A stretch of 64,000 nucleotides of DNA from Rotaria sordida. Its lineage: Eukaryota > Rotifera > Eurotatoria > Philodinida > Philodinidae. Made by a program: the position numbers and the translations under genes. The notes below the pieces were generated by a model that worked only from the letters and a program-made list of their open reading frames with translations, searched no databases and was not told the DNA's origin. Below, one piece after another: positions 31,801-44,000 of the stretch (position 1 is its first letter; every line of letters begins with the position of its first letter). The stretch covers positions 5,082 to 69,081 of the forward strand of contig CAJNOL010000925.1 in the NCBI GenBank assembly GCA_905250125.1. Direction: 5' to 3'.

Positions 31801-34800
31801 AAAAGCAAGAGAACAATTACAATCGATTTCATCTTTAACAATTGATCAATCGACATTGGTTGATACAACATTTTCTAAGACAGTTAGTTTATGAATTTTT
31901 TTATTTTTGTTTTTGAACATTTTTTTATATGCTGATTCTAATCTGCAAAGGTTTGAAGAATATCGTTAGACAACTATATACACTATAAAATAATTTTGAT
32001 ATTTTCGTATTAAAAAATTTGAGGTTTAATGAATAGACATGCACTGAACTTGACATCTAACTTTTAAGATACCTACAGATCTTCGGTTTTTGGATATGTG
32101 TTGTTCATAAGCAGGACTCTTGATATAAATAAAAATTCTAATAGGGTTCATCGAATGAAGCCATTGTTTCCGACTTATACTCATTTTACTGAATTTTCAA
32201 TCTATCACAAGATTCGACGAAAATAGCAATACGGAGGAATATCCAAATGAGATTCAAAAACCTTTGCAAAAGGAGAAAAAGTATGCATTTATGGTTTAGG
32301 ATAGTTTTTTGATTTCAAACGAATTCAGACTATTTCGGTAGACTGATAGAACAATAAAAATACTAGAATAAGATGGCCAAAACTAAGACAATGTATTCGA
32401 TAAATATCATGGAGGAATTCATCTATTTACAGAATTTTCAAGTATCTTTGTACTACGTCCTGTTTTTAAAATTTCTTAAACACTATATGAATCATTCAAT
32501 TTTCCATGAAGTAGAAGACTTCACAACTGAAGTCTCTGCAACATTTCATTATAGCAAAACTTTAATATGTAGAAAGAAAGAATTTATGTTAAGACTTCAC
32601 GTTAGACACGTTTAATCAGATATCGTTTAAAATTCGAAACGAATAAAAACTTCGATTATATCTTTCTTCTATTCATAATTTTTACATCTGAAAAATCTTT
32701 AATTTAGATAATTGATATGGATGATTCAACAGCAACAATTAATGAAGCTCTTCAACTTGTTGAAGATCGTTTAGCTAGTCGTGTATCAATTGTTTTTTCA
32801 CATGATTTTCTTCAAGAATTTCCATCATGTGCACAAGCTTATTTTAATGAAGGTATGAATATATAGGCCGTTTCAAGCAAAACTGGACATATGTATCTAT
32901 CATTTGACTTTGATTTTTTACAAGGATTATTCTTTCTGAATAAGTTCTTTTTGCATAGATATATGTAAAAAAAAAATGTTAGCTCTTTCAACTGGCTATT
33001 TATTAAAATTAATTAGTTAACTAACTGATTAGTTAATTAATCAATTAAATAATCACTAATGAATGATTTTTATTCATGTTTAAAAATGACATATTGATTT
33101 GGTTATAATTTTTTTAGAAGCAGTATTAGATGAACAAACTGATGATGATGATAATAATGATGATGATGATGATGATGAAGATGATTCTTCTTCTTCATCA
33201 AAATCAACAGAAAATCGATCACAAAATGAACAACGTCAACATCGTTGTATAAAACAAATGGGAAAATTAACGAAAGTAAATCTGTTTTTCTTTATTTGTT
33301 TAGTTATATACATATTAATTATTGATTTAATCTCAAGGTTCTTCGACCACATCTTGAAACTTCAATGGATGTTGAAATTTTAGAAAAATGTATTGAAATT
33401 ATTGATGAAACTCGACCAATACTTAGTAAGTTTTAATTAAATTAAATTAATTAATTCTAATTCTAAATTTATTTTTAGGTACATTTGTTTTTGGTATCTT
33501 AGCTGACTTTGGTGCACTTCTTGGTCCAGGTCAAATAAAAACTGCACTTATTGAGTGAGTTATATTATATTAATCAATTTATATTAAACTAGGTTCGTTT
33601 TTTGCAAACTAATAGCCGTCTTATCGATGTTCTTGTTGATGCAATTAATAAAGGTGATACAACAACAATGGGTAAATGGGCCATGCGTGCACTTGTACCT
33701 ATTGTTGGATCAAATGAACGACAATTAGAAAATATTATTACACATGATCTATTTGGCAAAGTAAATATATTTTTTTCTTAGTTCTAAAAGCAAAAAAAAA
33801 CAAAGCTTAAAAAGTTAAAATTCATCTAAATCTACCGCAGCATTTTTCTTGTAATACATTAATCACTTATTAACTTCTCTAAAAGCTCGGAATTCTTTAA
33901 AGAGTTGGTATACTCTGTAATGCTCAATACAATAGCGTAGTTCATTGAGTATGAGTGTATTCTAACGATGGAACGTTTTAAATTGATCAATCGCTTTTTT
34001 GAATTTGAACACTGGTAGATATTATTCGATTCAAAATAAGAGACAGATTACCATTTTTCGAATAACTTTTGATAGGAATGAGATAGAGAGCTGCGGTTTC
34101 CACCATTCGAAAGGGCGATGTCCGAGTCATTGATCTCTATAGAACTCAGTTAGATGAAAGATGTTGTTTTTTGCAGGTACCTTTGGATCAATACTTTTTC
34201 CTTTGAGTATTTTCACAATAATCTCAATTCAAATTATGTCAAAATATAGCTCAAATCCCCTTTCTTTCGCTGTAAAATTACCACATATTTCATTATCTCT
34301 CAACCTTTTATTCTAAGCGGACTTAAAAGAAACAAATGTTAATTTTATAGCGAAAGAGGTGTGATTTGAGCTACATTTTGACATAATTTGAATTGAGATT
34401 ATTGTGAAAATTGATGAAAATACTCAAAAGAAAAAGTGTTGATCCAAAAGTAACGATAAAAAAGTATCTTTCGTTTTGATGAGTTCTTTATAGATAGATG
34501 ACGCGGACATCGTTCGCTCTTCCGAATGGGTGAAAATCGCAGCTCTCTATCTCGTTCCTATCAAAAGTTATTCGAAAAATGGTAATCTGCCTTTTCTTTT
34601 GGACCGGATATAATATGAGAGTTATAGACTTCGGTATGGCATACACCAAGAAATCGATTGATGATATTTCGATCTGGAATTTTGCACGCAGATAGGTCTA
34701 TGGATCAGTAGAATGTTCTGAAAATTTCAGCTCAAAAGAATGTTTTCTTAGTGAGATGTTAAAGTCTCAAAAAAACAGATGCTTATAACTCTAAATAGAA

Positions 34801-37800
34801 GGTCTGCAGAGACCTATTCTTTTGAACTTTTTCATATCACGCTGGCATCTATCTTATTCACAGATTCCAAATTCCAAAAGCGATTAATCAGTTGAAAATG
34901 TTCCGTCGTAATTAGTTTGTTCAGTAATCTAACCACTAATCATTTCAACTACAAAATCCATATAATACTTTTTGTCTACTTACACATAATACTATCTCTC
35001 GAAATGCAATTTGCTGATAATTCAGCATATGAAGACTTAAGAGAATTTCTTATAATGACATTCGGAATAACTTTTCAGTTCAGGTTGAAAGTCTGATCTC
35101 CTTCTCACAGAATTATCATTTTGATAATTTGTAGAAATCTGAATAAATTTTTAGACAAAAACTTCATGGTGGTCAACAGATGGTTTAGCGTCATCTCATC
35201 GTTGGTTATTACTTAGTCATATTGTTAAATATGCACCATCAACACGAACAATGTTTAATATTCTTCAACAAATAATTAGAGTCATTTTACGTCATTTTCC
35301 AAATGTAAAACTCAAAATTGATATTTTTTTTTGTCTTCTTTGAAAAAGTTTATTTGTATAAATTTAGACTAAAAATTCTAATGAACCAATGAAATCTTTT
35401 GATGAAGTTACTAATGATATTCAAATGAGAGTAAGATAAAACAAAAAAAAAGAAGTTTTATTGAAAAAATTTTCTGAATAATTATTTAGGCTAATCAATT
35501 AAAATTTCTTTCACGTTCAGCAAATTGTATTCATGTACAACGACATGGAAAATCTCTTATTGATGATGATGATGAAGATGCTGATGATGAAGATCGTATT
35601 GATACAATTAATTTACTTATAAAATTTTTACTTAAATTAATTAAAGATGTTTTTATATTTCCTAATAATGAGTTAGTTAATATATTTTAAAATTAAACAA
35701 TTAATTATCTTTTTTGTTTTTTGCTTTTTTAAGAATTGGTCGACATTATTTACAATTACAAGCATCTATTGAAGTACTTCGTATGTTAGAAATTCCAGAA
35801 ATTTTTCATAGTTTTGCACCAACTGATTATGTAGAATTATTTACTACTGCAACAGTAATATTTAGTTTAATTAAGAAAAAAAAACGAAATAAAATTTTTC
35901 TTTTTAGCATCAAAATGCTCACGTTCGACATCGATTTCTTCAACGTATTTTAAATAAAGTAGCACAATGGAAATTATCAGTTTTATTTCTTGGTTTTACT
36001 ATTGCTGTACCAAATGATGATGAAGATTTAATAACAGGAAAAAGTCTTAAATCAGTTATGGAACGTTTATATTTATTAGCTTCAAAAGGATCAGGTAGAA
36101 ATCATTAAATAAACAAAATCAGTTTTCTATAAGGACGAGAAAACATCGCTAAATATTGATGAAATTTTTTTTTTGGATGTTATATGAATATATTCTAGAA
36201 TAGTTTTCATCTAAACCGGGATCAAAAGAACTTACTCCAGCATATCGCTAGTCTTATCACATTACATAAGACTTATTGACACTCGAGAAAGCTTAAATAG
36301 ATTTATGTCTATGGATCTTTCTTCCTGAGTTTTTTTAAGAAAATCCCATAGGTTTTCTTCGATCGCCTTCCAAATCAACATTCGAGTTTGAATTCAATAC
36401 CATTATTGAAAATTTTGTTATCCGAAAAAGTAAAGTTTGTTCTTATATGTATATCTGAGGATAGGAGATTCTAGAAAATATGATACTTTATTTGTGTAAT
36501 GTTTGAACTCGAAAGTCGATTTTTAAAAATGATCGAAAAAAGACCATGGGGTTTCTTTAAGAGAAAATAAATTATATATAATTTGAAGAACAAGCGAATT
36601 TTCTATGTGTAGAGTACATCTTGTATAAAAAATAAAAGCTACGGAATAAATCATAATCTATACAGATTATGTCAATAAATATAGATTATGTGTCAATGAA
36701 GTCTTATTCATTAAAGACATTTGTTTTCAAATCAAATTTATTGATTACAACTATGTTGTCCATTGAATAATTGTAACCTGTAATTCCGACTATTTTCAAT
36801 CATGTATTCTTAAATTTCCTCCACTGAGTTCTCTATTGTAATTAAGTATTCACTGAAAATTTCATGATTATAGCCTTTAGTGGAGCAGTGATCTATGCGA
36901 AGACATTCTCAGCTAATGAAAATTTCACTACGTCTCAAGATGAAAACATGTTGAAGTCTTCTATCTGTAGCTTCGTTTGTCAATAAAAGTATGGATACTA
37001 ACGCTTCAAAACAATAGCGGACTAGAAATGTCAAAAATGCTCTTTTTTAGGCCTAAAGAGAAAAAACACACTTTATTCTAAACTCGATACAGTAAGGGAG
37101 CCCTCCATCAGATAGGTAGATCTTCTTTCAGAATATATATGGCTTTTCGCAAAATAATCGGAGGTTCACAGACTTATTACGGAAAACTTTGATTCTACTA
37201 TCACGTTTTCGGAGAAAATTTCGTGGTTTTTTTAAAGTTTTTCTGTTTTGAAGAAACTCCGTTGTCACTTGCTTTAGCATCGAATAAAACTTTTTAATAA
37301 TAATTAGTATGACAGATGACGTTAGCTATCTTCATCTATTACGTGCTTTAAAACAGTTTACTGAAATGTTTTAAAAATATGCAATTGTTGAATGAAAAAA
37401 TTCATCTCTAAAACTGTTTTAGCGTTTTTCCTCAAAAACATACTTTTCATGCAGGAAAGTTGAAATAACTCTCATCCAGTTCAAGGTTTAACCCATATTT
37501 TTTATTTTAAAAGGTCTCCATGAGAGTAAACTTTTGTCTGACCAGATTTTTTATATTAGATTTCTGGCATGAGAACAGTGGAATCTAGTGTCGTGAGAGT
37601 TGTGCTTATTTGAACATCATGTCTATTAAAATATTCATAAAAAATGAATGGAAAAGAATTTCAAAATTCTGTTCTGACAGATTAGCTTTAATTTGAAATC
37701 AGTCCAAGCTCTGTACTTCTTACAGTGACGAAGTTATAACGATTCTAAGTGGTATATCGATTTTGAGAGGGACCCTTAAGGCCGTTCGATCTCGAGTTAG

Positions 37801-39053
37801 TACTTTTCATCAAGTTTTACAAGTCCTGTTTACAGTAAACATATGATTCAAACTTAGATACTTTAAACCCGATCGCAGGACTTTTAGCAACTACAGTATT
37901 TACTCCCAAACAAAAGATTCCTATATATTTGTTATAGACCAATGACTAAACTATAGAATGCAAAGTTGTCATGTCAATACGATTTGTATAACAAACTAAA
38001 TTATTTATTATAAGACATTATTGATTTAATTTAGTTGAAACAATGCAACGATTATTACCAGAAAAAAGTATATCATTAATGGTTTATTTACACGCTAATA
38101 ATCGAAGTCTTATTGTTGAAATTGATCGAGAAGTTCTTGATTCAATAACGAAGTAAATTTCTCTTTCTCTTTTTTGTTTTGTTTTATTGACTTGTATTGA
38201 TTTATTTATGATAATTAATAGTTCTGTTAAATGGAGTTTACGTACAATGTTACAAGCACGTGAAAAAACAAATAAACGATTCCATGGTGCTATACCTAAA
38301 TTACTCCATTCAATAAAACATAGTCGTTCAAAAGCTGATCCACTTGATGATGATCTTCATCATGTATGAAATTCTTATAAAAAAAATAAATTTCTTTTTT
38401 TTTTTGTTATTGATTTCATTTTTTCTTTAATCTAGCGTATCTATTTAATTGTTGATATATTTCAAGCAACATTTGCTGATCTATCACCACTTGAAGCTTA
38501 TGATTTTGCTGATACACGTAATAATCTATCTGGTGAACCACTTCTTTTTACTCAACCAAATTTTGTATGTTGAAATTTATTTTTGTAAAATCTTCGAATA
38601 TCTTTTATTTTATTTTTTTGTTCATAGACAAATTTAAATACAAAATCTTATTTACCTGATTTTTATAAAGAAAAAAAAGTAACAAAACGTTCGAAAAAAG
38701 ATGAAACTATGTTATCAGATGATGATAATAATACAGATAATGAAAGTGAAATGGCTATAACAACAACACCGCCAATAATAGCTGATGATGAAGACGATGA
38801 TAAAGATTTAAAAATAAAAAAGAAAAATTTACCAAATAAAAAACGACAACGTTCACGTGCTATTGAACCACCATCAAGTTCCAGTGAAACAATCGATGAT
38901 GATGAAGAAGAAGAAGAACAAATACAACAAGAAGAAAAAGAAAATGAAAAAAAAAGGTTTCTTTTGTTTTTTTTATTTTAATAATTCATTAGTTCAAACT
39001 TTTTTTTTTCTATTCTTAGTCGAAAACGAAAAGTTTCATCATCAACTCGGTAG
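25877..39053 (+). CDS. PDS5: PDS5-type cohesin regulator, 29 exons
   Basis: Exons: 25877-25945, 26004-26119, 26194-26323, 26412-26489, 27339-27431, 27493-27636, 27705-27820, 30379-30473, 30529-30680, 30743-30897, 30955-31071, 31144-31176, 31236-31414, 31737-31882, 32708-32852, 33118-33275, 33338-33425, 33479-33554, 33616-33760, 35155-35304, 35368-35430, 35490-35671, 35734-35854, 35908-36094, 38035-38152, 38222-38363, 38436-38564, 38628-38956, 39020-39053. All joins are GT-AG and in frame: 1229 aa. HEAT-type helices run throughout. Diagnostic PDS5 segments are FHEKDSESQRIVIENLSKYL, VAITCVDTIAYLYRLYYVKD, LQASIEVLRMLEIPEIFHSF, HVRHRFLQRILNKVAQWKLS and LPEKSISLMVYLHANN. The tail is acidic and basic (KKKNLPNKKRQRS). 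PDS5 binds cohesin with WAPL or sororin and controls its release and acetylation in the nucleus. The N-terminal about 130 residues are poorly conserved and an upstream exon may be missing. Long introns carry foldback elements. Confidence 0.85.
26700..27107. mobile_element. Foldback element, family 1, copy 1 (in PDS5 intron)
   Basis: Left end GAATAACTTTTGACAGGAAC, then a GA run, GAGCTGTGTCACTGCAT and AACAATGTTRATGATCGAATTG. The right arm is the reverse complement, ending GTTCCTATCAAAATTTATTC. The arms are about 125 bp. The same terminal motif bounds the copies at 34.0 and 40.2 kb. Confidence 0.7.
28018..28604. mobile_element. Foldback element, family 2, copy 1 (in PDS5 intron)
   Basis: Arms of about 190-200 bp around an axis near 28305. 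Shared blocks are TAAGTCGGGATTATATACAT, ATCCTGAAAAGAGTT, AAGATACTGCA and CAGAAAAGCTGAGTTTGGAA. Fragments of the same family lie at 27205-27285 (GAAAAGAGTTTGGGCCC...) and 31447-31710. Confidence 0.65.
29093..30024. mobile_element. TA-flanked TIR element, 932 bp (in PDS5 intron)
   Basis: About 195-bp terminal inverted repeats begin AAGGGTGTTTCATAATAACT at the left and end in its complement at the right. The dinucleotide TA flanks both sides (29091-29092 and 30025-30026), as in Tc1/mariner-type insertions. The arms are nearly identical, which suggests a younger insertion than the other foldbacks here. The interior (29290-29830) has no transposase frame, so the element is non-autonomous. Confidence 0.75.
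31447..31710. repeat. Foldback element, family 2, short copy (in PDS5 intron)
   Basis: GTCCTCCAACTAATCAATTG and CTTATAAGTCGAGATTATG at the left are mirrored by the stretch ending CATTAGTTGGAAGATTTTTC at the right. The left end resembles the 28.0 kb element. Confidence 0.5.
34042..34592. mobile_element. Foldback element, family 1, copy 2 (in PDS5 intron)
   Basis: The arms (about 230-250 bp) start AGACAGATTACCATTTTTCG then AATAACTTTTGATAGGAA and end in the complement. Inner blocks include TTTTCACAATAATCTCAATT and ATTATGTCAAAATRTAGCTC, mirrored at 34360-34420. Only about 70 bp separate the arms. Confidence 0.75.
36095..38034. other. Long PDS5 intron without a recognised element
   Basis: 1940 nt between consensus donor GTAGAAAT and acceptor TTTAATTTAG. 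I found no strong inverted repeat or coding stretch in it. Its composition resembles the other long introns, so an older, degraded insertion is possible. Confidence 0.35.
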
Positions 39054-40157
39054 GTATTCAATATTATCATACAAATCCGTAAAAATATAGTAAAGATTAC
39101 AAAATTTTTCTCAGGAAACGAAAAAGTCTTACTCTATACATCTAGAGGTATAAGCTGATGGCCGCGATATAAAAATAGATATTCGATTTTCAAAAATTTT
39201 CGACATTCCAAGTCAATTTTTAAAGATGTGACCATCTAGTTTCTTGTCAATGAGTTCTTTTTATTTCAAGAGGAAAAATACATGGGTATAAATCCTTGTA
39301 GACCTTTTCTTATGTCAATAAAGGTTATGTATGATGGGGTTAGACTCATCTCAAAAACGATTAATCCTTTGGTGAAGTTCTCTCGTCAGTAGTAAAGCTT
39401 TAACATATAGTGATAGTCTTTAGTAAATATACATGTCGACAGGCTAGACTGTCAACATTTGCTTAAGATTAAAAGATGACAATGACTTTTAGATGTAATT
39501 GAACGATACTAAAGTATTTAATCTTTTACCATTTCAACTATTTTTCTTGTTTTCAAAATCATCAGTCCGAGAATTTTTTTCAACCTTCTTCGTATAAGAT
39601 GACCGATTGATTGACTTTCGAGTGTTACTTTATCAACAGACAAGACTTCTTGCGATGATTTTACGTATTCTATCGAAGTTATAATTTCAATATAAAATTT
39701 TGTTTAAAGTATTCGAGAGTATCTTCGTCTTTTTTTTAACCAATTTTGATTCTTGACAAAGATACAACCAATTAGGTTGGAATTTTTACTACTGATAGAG
39801 TACCAAAAGTAAGCAGATACGTGCTCGCGAGCAATAATTTCAAAGAGAATTGTACGGAGAAATTCTAGTTTTCCTGGGGGACCGCATTATGACCACACTA
39901 AATTTTGTCTGATTAGATTAAAAATTGTTTTACAATCTGACAGATAGTTTTGAACTTTTCTCGGAAACCTCACTTTCTATTTTGCCTATGAGAAAAATAT
40001 GTAAAAGTTACGAATTAAAATCAAGAATTTAGCTTTTAAAATTCTATAAATCCAAACATATCGGTCAAAAATGAAAACAACTGATTCTACCTTTGGAGAA
40101 TACTTCCAAGTATCTGCGGTAAAAAAATGTAGGCCACTTGTTTGTATCCTTAAGGTC
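39054..40157. other. 3' flank of PDS5 gene
   Basis: AT-rich with no supported gene. Probably the 3' untranslated region followed by old repeat-derived sequence. Confidence 0.35.
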
Positions 40158-41092
40158 AACTACTATCTATTTCAAAGTATGCTGTACTTCAGCGTTTCTT
40201 GAATATAGCTTTTGATAGAAACATTATAAAGATCTGCACTTTTCAGCATTTAAGAGAGAAGATCCGAAGCATATTGAAAATCGGTTGATCAGTATTTGAT
40301 CAATTAAGTGAGTTCTGATGAAAGATTTTCGAAAACTATATCTTGAAGTTATTTTTATTTTGATTGGAGTACTCAATTGGAAAATTCTTCTCTTTCGATC
40401 TATGCAAGACCGACTTTCTTAGCTTGTTCCATTCAAGAGTTATGAAGCTTTTTCTGAGACTAACGATTTAAGTGAATTGATCTGTGATCATCCGGAAAAG
40501 CAGCTAGGCACGGGTAATTCATCATTCTGAGTAGAATGGCGACAGTTGTTTTTTGGATTTGACATGATCTGACACTGTTATCTCAATATTTCTGAAATTC
40601 CAGAATCATTCTTCCAGTAATGAAGAGGTCGATATTTCCGAAATATTGAGATAACAGTATCAGATCATTTCAAACCTAAAATCAAATATCACCATTCGAC
40701 TCAGCATGGTGAATTACGCATGCAGAGCTGCTTTTTTCGAGTGATTACAGGTCAAGTAGCTTAAATCGGAAGTTTTACGGAGAGTCTTATAACTCTTGAA
40801 TGGAACAAGCTAGAAATGCCAGTCTTGAGTAGATCGAAAGAGAAGAATTTTTTTATTGAGTACTCCAATCAAAAGGAAAATAGCTTCAAAATATCGTTTT
40901 TTGAAAATCTTCACCAAGAACTCACCTGATTGGTCAATTACTAATCAATCAAATTTCCATATATTTTGATGGCCTCGAATCTTCCCTCTTGAATGGTGAA
41001 AACCGAAGGTCTCTATGATGTTTCTATCAAAAGTTATTCAAAAAAAACACAGAAGCACATTATATATTTTGAAATGGATAGCAATACGCAAC
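40158..41092. mobile_element. Foldback element, family 1, large copy
   Basis: Nearly the whole 0.93 kb is an imperfect palindrome with an axis near 40625. Landmarks are CTATCYATTTCAAARTAT outermost, then GAATATAGCTTTTGATAGAA against TTTCTATCAAAAGTTATTC, ATTGAGTACTCCAATC, CTTGTTCCATTCAAGAGTTAT, and ATTTCNGAAATATTGAGATAAC at the centre. The inner edge carries the family-1 motif CTTTTGATAGRAAC. No coding content. Confidence 0.75.
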
Positions 41093-44000
41093 AACTACTA
41101 ATCAATTGATTGATGATTTTCTTATTAAAATATTTATTTAAAATTTATTATTCATATTATTGACAATATAAATAAAATTTAAAACAAAATCACATGTCGA
41201 TGAATATTCCAAACTTCAATATAATATTACTTTTCTTTTTTACGTGATGTTAAATTTAGACGATGTTGCATAGTAGTAGTAGTGAATAGAATCAATCTTA
41301 GACATGCTTTATGATATTTTTGAAGTATCACTTCAATATTCACAGTTTATAATCAAGAAAAAAAACATCATTCACATATGAATAAAATAAAAACATTTAT
41401 AAGATCAATATGAATATAAAAATCAATTAACAATTTGTCGAACATAATTTAGTCATTTTTATTATATTGTACAATTAGTAGTATACAAAATCGTGTATAA
41501 AATTCAATTGATAGAATAAGATTAACTAATGCAAAAGCAAAAGATTGAATTATGATTCAAAGAGAAAACTTCGTGATTATCAAAACTTATATGGTTTATT
41601 AAATTTATTTTGATCTCTCTACATGTATTTTTTTTTTGCTGGTTTATATAAATAAGACTATAAACACAATGCAAATAAAAACTATAACTTCTCAATGATA
41701 AACATTTCTATATTCTCTATTTGATATGAAATCAAAAATTTTTCAGAAAAACAAAAAAATAATTCATAGAAACTAAACGATTTGTTGCCTTTAGCTCTTT
41801 GCTATAATATGAATTGTAGTAATACTTCAAACAATGTCTATTTACTCATACTATTAAATCCGATGTCAAATAAAGAACGTGCTATTCTATTAGAGTTCAT
41901 AATGTTCCTAAACATGTGATATGTCTGTATTTTTATGTATTCATTGAAAAAATTTACTTATACTATCGAAATGAATAATATTATTTTAATGATATGTTTT
42001 AATAGGAAAAGTCATCAATCAATTGATTGTTATCTATGATGTAGTTGATCTCAAATAAGTTCAATATGATATACATATACGCATACTTATTATCTTATCA
42101 ACATTAGTGGCAATATTTATAGTAACAAATATAGGATATGATAGGAAATATTGAAAAAAAACAAGAAAAGATGATTATGAAGTCATTTGATTGATCTAAT
42201 AATGCCATTCTTTTTTTTTGCTCTATAATATAATATCGATGTATAGTTTAGTTAATGTGAAAAAAACACATAATTGTTTTTAATACACAATGTTATTCCA
42301 TTTATTTTTATTTTTTCTAGTACAACAAAACGACTTTCAAAATAATACAAATTTCATTTGCATATAATCAATGTATATATTTTAATCTGGAAAAACTAGT
42401 CAAGATATTACGGTGCTCTTATTCAACATTTTTCTTCTATATATATATATTCTTTTTTGTCCGGTTATTCGTTGTTTATTTGTTTGATTGTTGCTTATTA
42501 TTTTTTCTTATTGAACAAAAAAACAAAGTCAAATAAATTTAAAAAAAATAAATACGATCTAAATTGAAATGGAACTTGTGTTGATGACTATATATTGAAC
42601 ACACTGGAGGAGAAGAAAAAGAAAAAAAGAACAATCATCTATCTGATTTATCAATCAATGAAGAGAACGGAAGAGCATCATTGCCTACTGGCTATACTGG
42701 TACATTGCATGACCGCTACCCCGTAGGCTGTACTCGATTGAAAATGGTTCATTATTGACATGCATTTCTTTTTCTTCTTTTCTGATGCTTTAACTAAAAT
42801 GCTTTTGTATGTCGAATTTAATACTATATATGTGCATGTTGATTCATGTGATTTTCATTTTCTTTTTGTTTCTCATCTCACTTTATAGGATATGTTTGGA
42901 ATGGATAAAACTTTCTTTTGTAAGTCTATATTTATATTTGTCTTGATTAAATAGTATTTAGTAATCACGATAAGAAGCTATTTTATTATACACTATAATA
43001 TAATCATTTTGCTTTTTTTTCTTATTGTCATTGTCATGTACGTGATCTATCTCTTTTCTTTGCTTTACGATTGCATGTCATCATCATCATCACATGCCAC
43101 ATACATCCATGCGGACAGACTGACTCATTATTTGAATGAATGTTAATCATTTTCATCTTGATCATCGCCGCAGGCGGTAGTCAGTCAGTTGGTAGAAGTG
43201 AAGCATTTTACACACATACATACACATTTATTTAGCTTTCTTCTTTTCTTTTTTTCTTTTTTGGTTCAAATGTATATATGTTTAATCGTCATCGTTTCTC
43301 CACCTGTGTTCATCCATATTGACGTAAGCGAGAATAGAATACATTTTGTTGGCCATCATTGGTCTTAACTATATTTCCTTTCTTTCTGCATTGCATATGT
43401 CATATATATATATATATAATATGATAAGATCAATTATAATGATGAACAACTCTCGTTTCTTTTTTATATGTTCCTGCTTACAAAAGGTAATCAAAAAAAA
43501 AATCATAGTTATAAAGGTATATTTAATTTAATGATTTAAGAATACTATTGATCAATAAGAATCAATTCAATACGATTTCTTTTTTTTTTTTTTTTTTTTG
43601 GTGCCATTTGATTAACTGAGAAATGATCATAGAATATTCTTTTAGATGACGAAACACAACAACTCTCTTGAGTATAAAGAAGAAGAAAAAAACGAGAAAA
43701 TAGAGAAATAGTAACAATTAACTTTGCATTTCCAGTGTGAACTTTCATCGATTCTCTTCTCTTTTTCTACTCTTTATGAACAGTATGTTGTGTTAGAAAT
43801 ACTCGTCTTGATCAGATTCAATTGTCAGACGGCAACGAATAGTTTACCCTGTCTTCTCCCGATCTTTTCTTTTCTTCTTTTTTTTTTTTTGTTATTCTCC
43901 GTATGCAAAGATCATATTATCTCTCGTATACATACTTGTAAATAGACACATACTGTAAGACTAAAGATTAGCATTAACTGACTGTACTTGTTTCTGTCGA

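Noticed and set aside
33099-33383. Stand-alone acidic Asp-rich small protein
   Set aside because: It is one PDS5 exon (33118-33275) read through its flanking introns.
38709-39090. Separate small charged proteins at the end of the PDS5 gene
   Set aside because: They are the last large exon of PDS5 and a shifted frame of it running into the intron.
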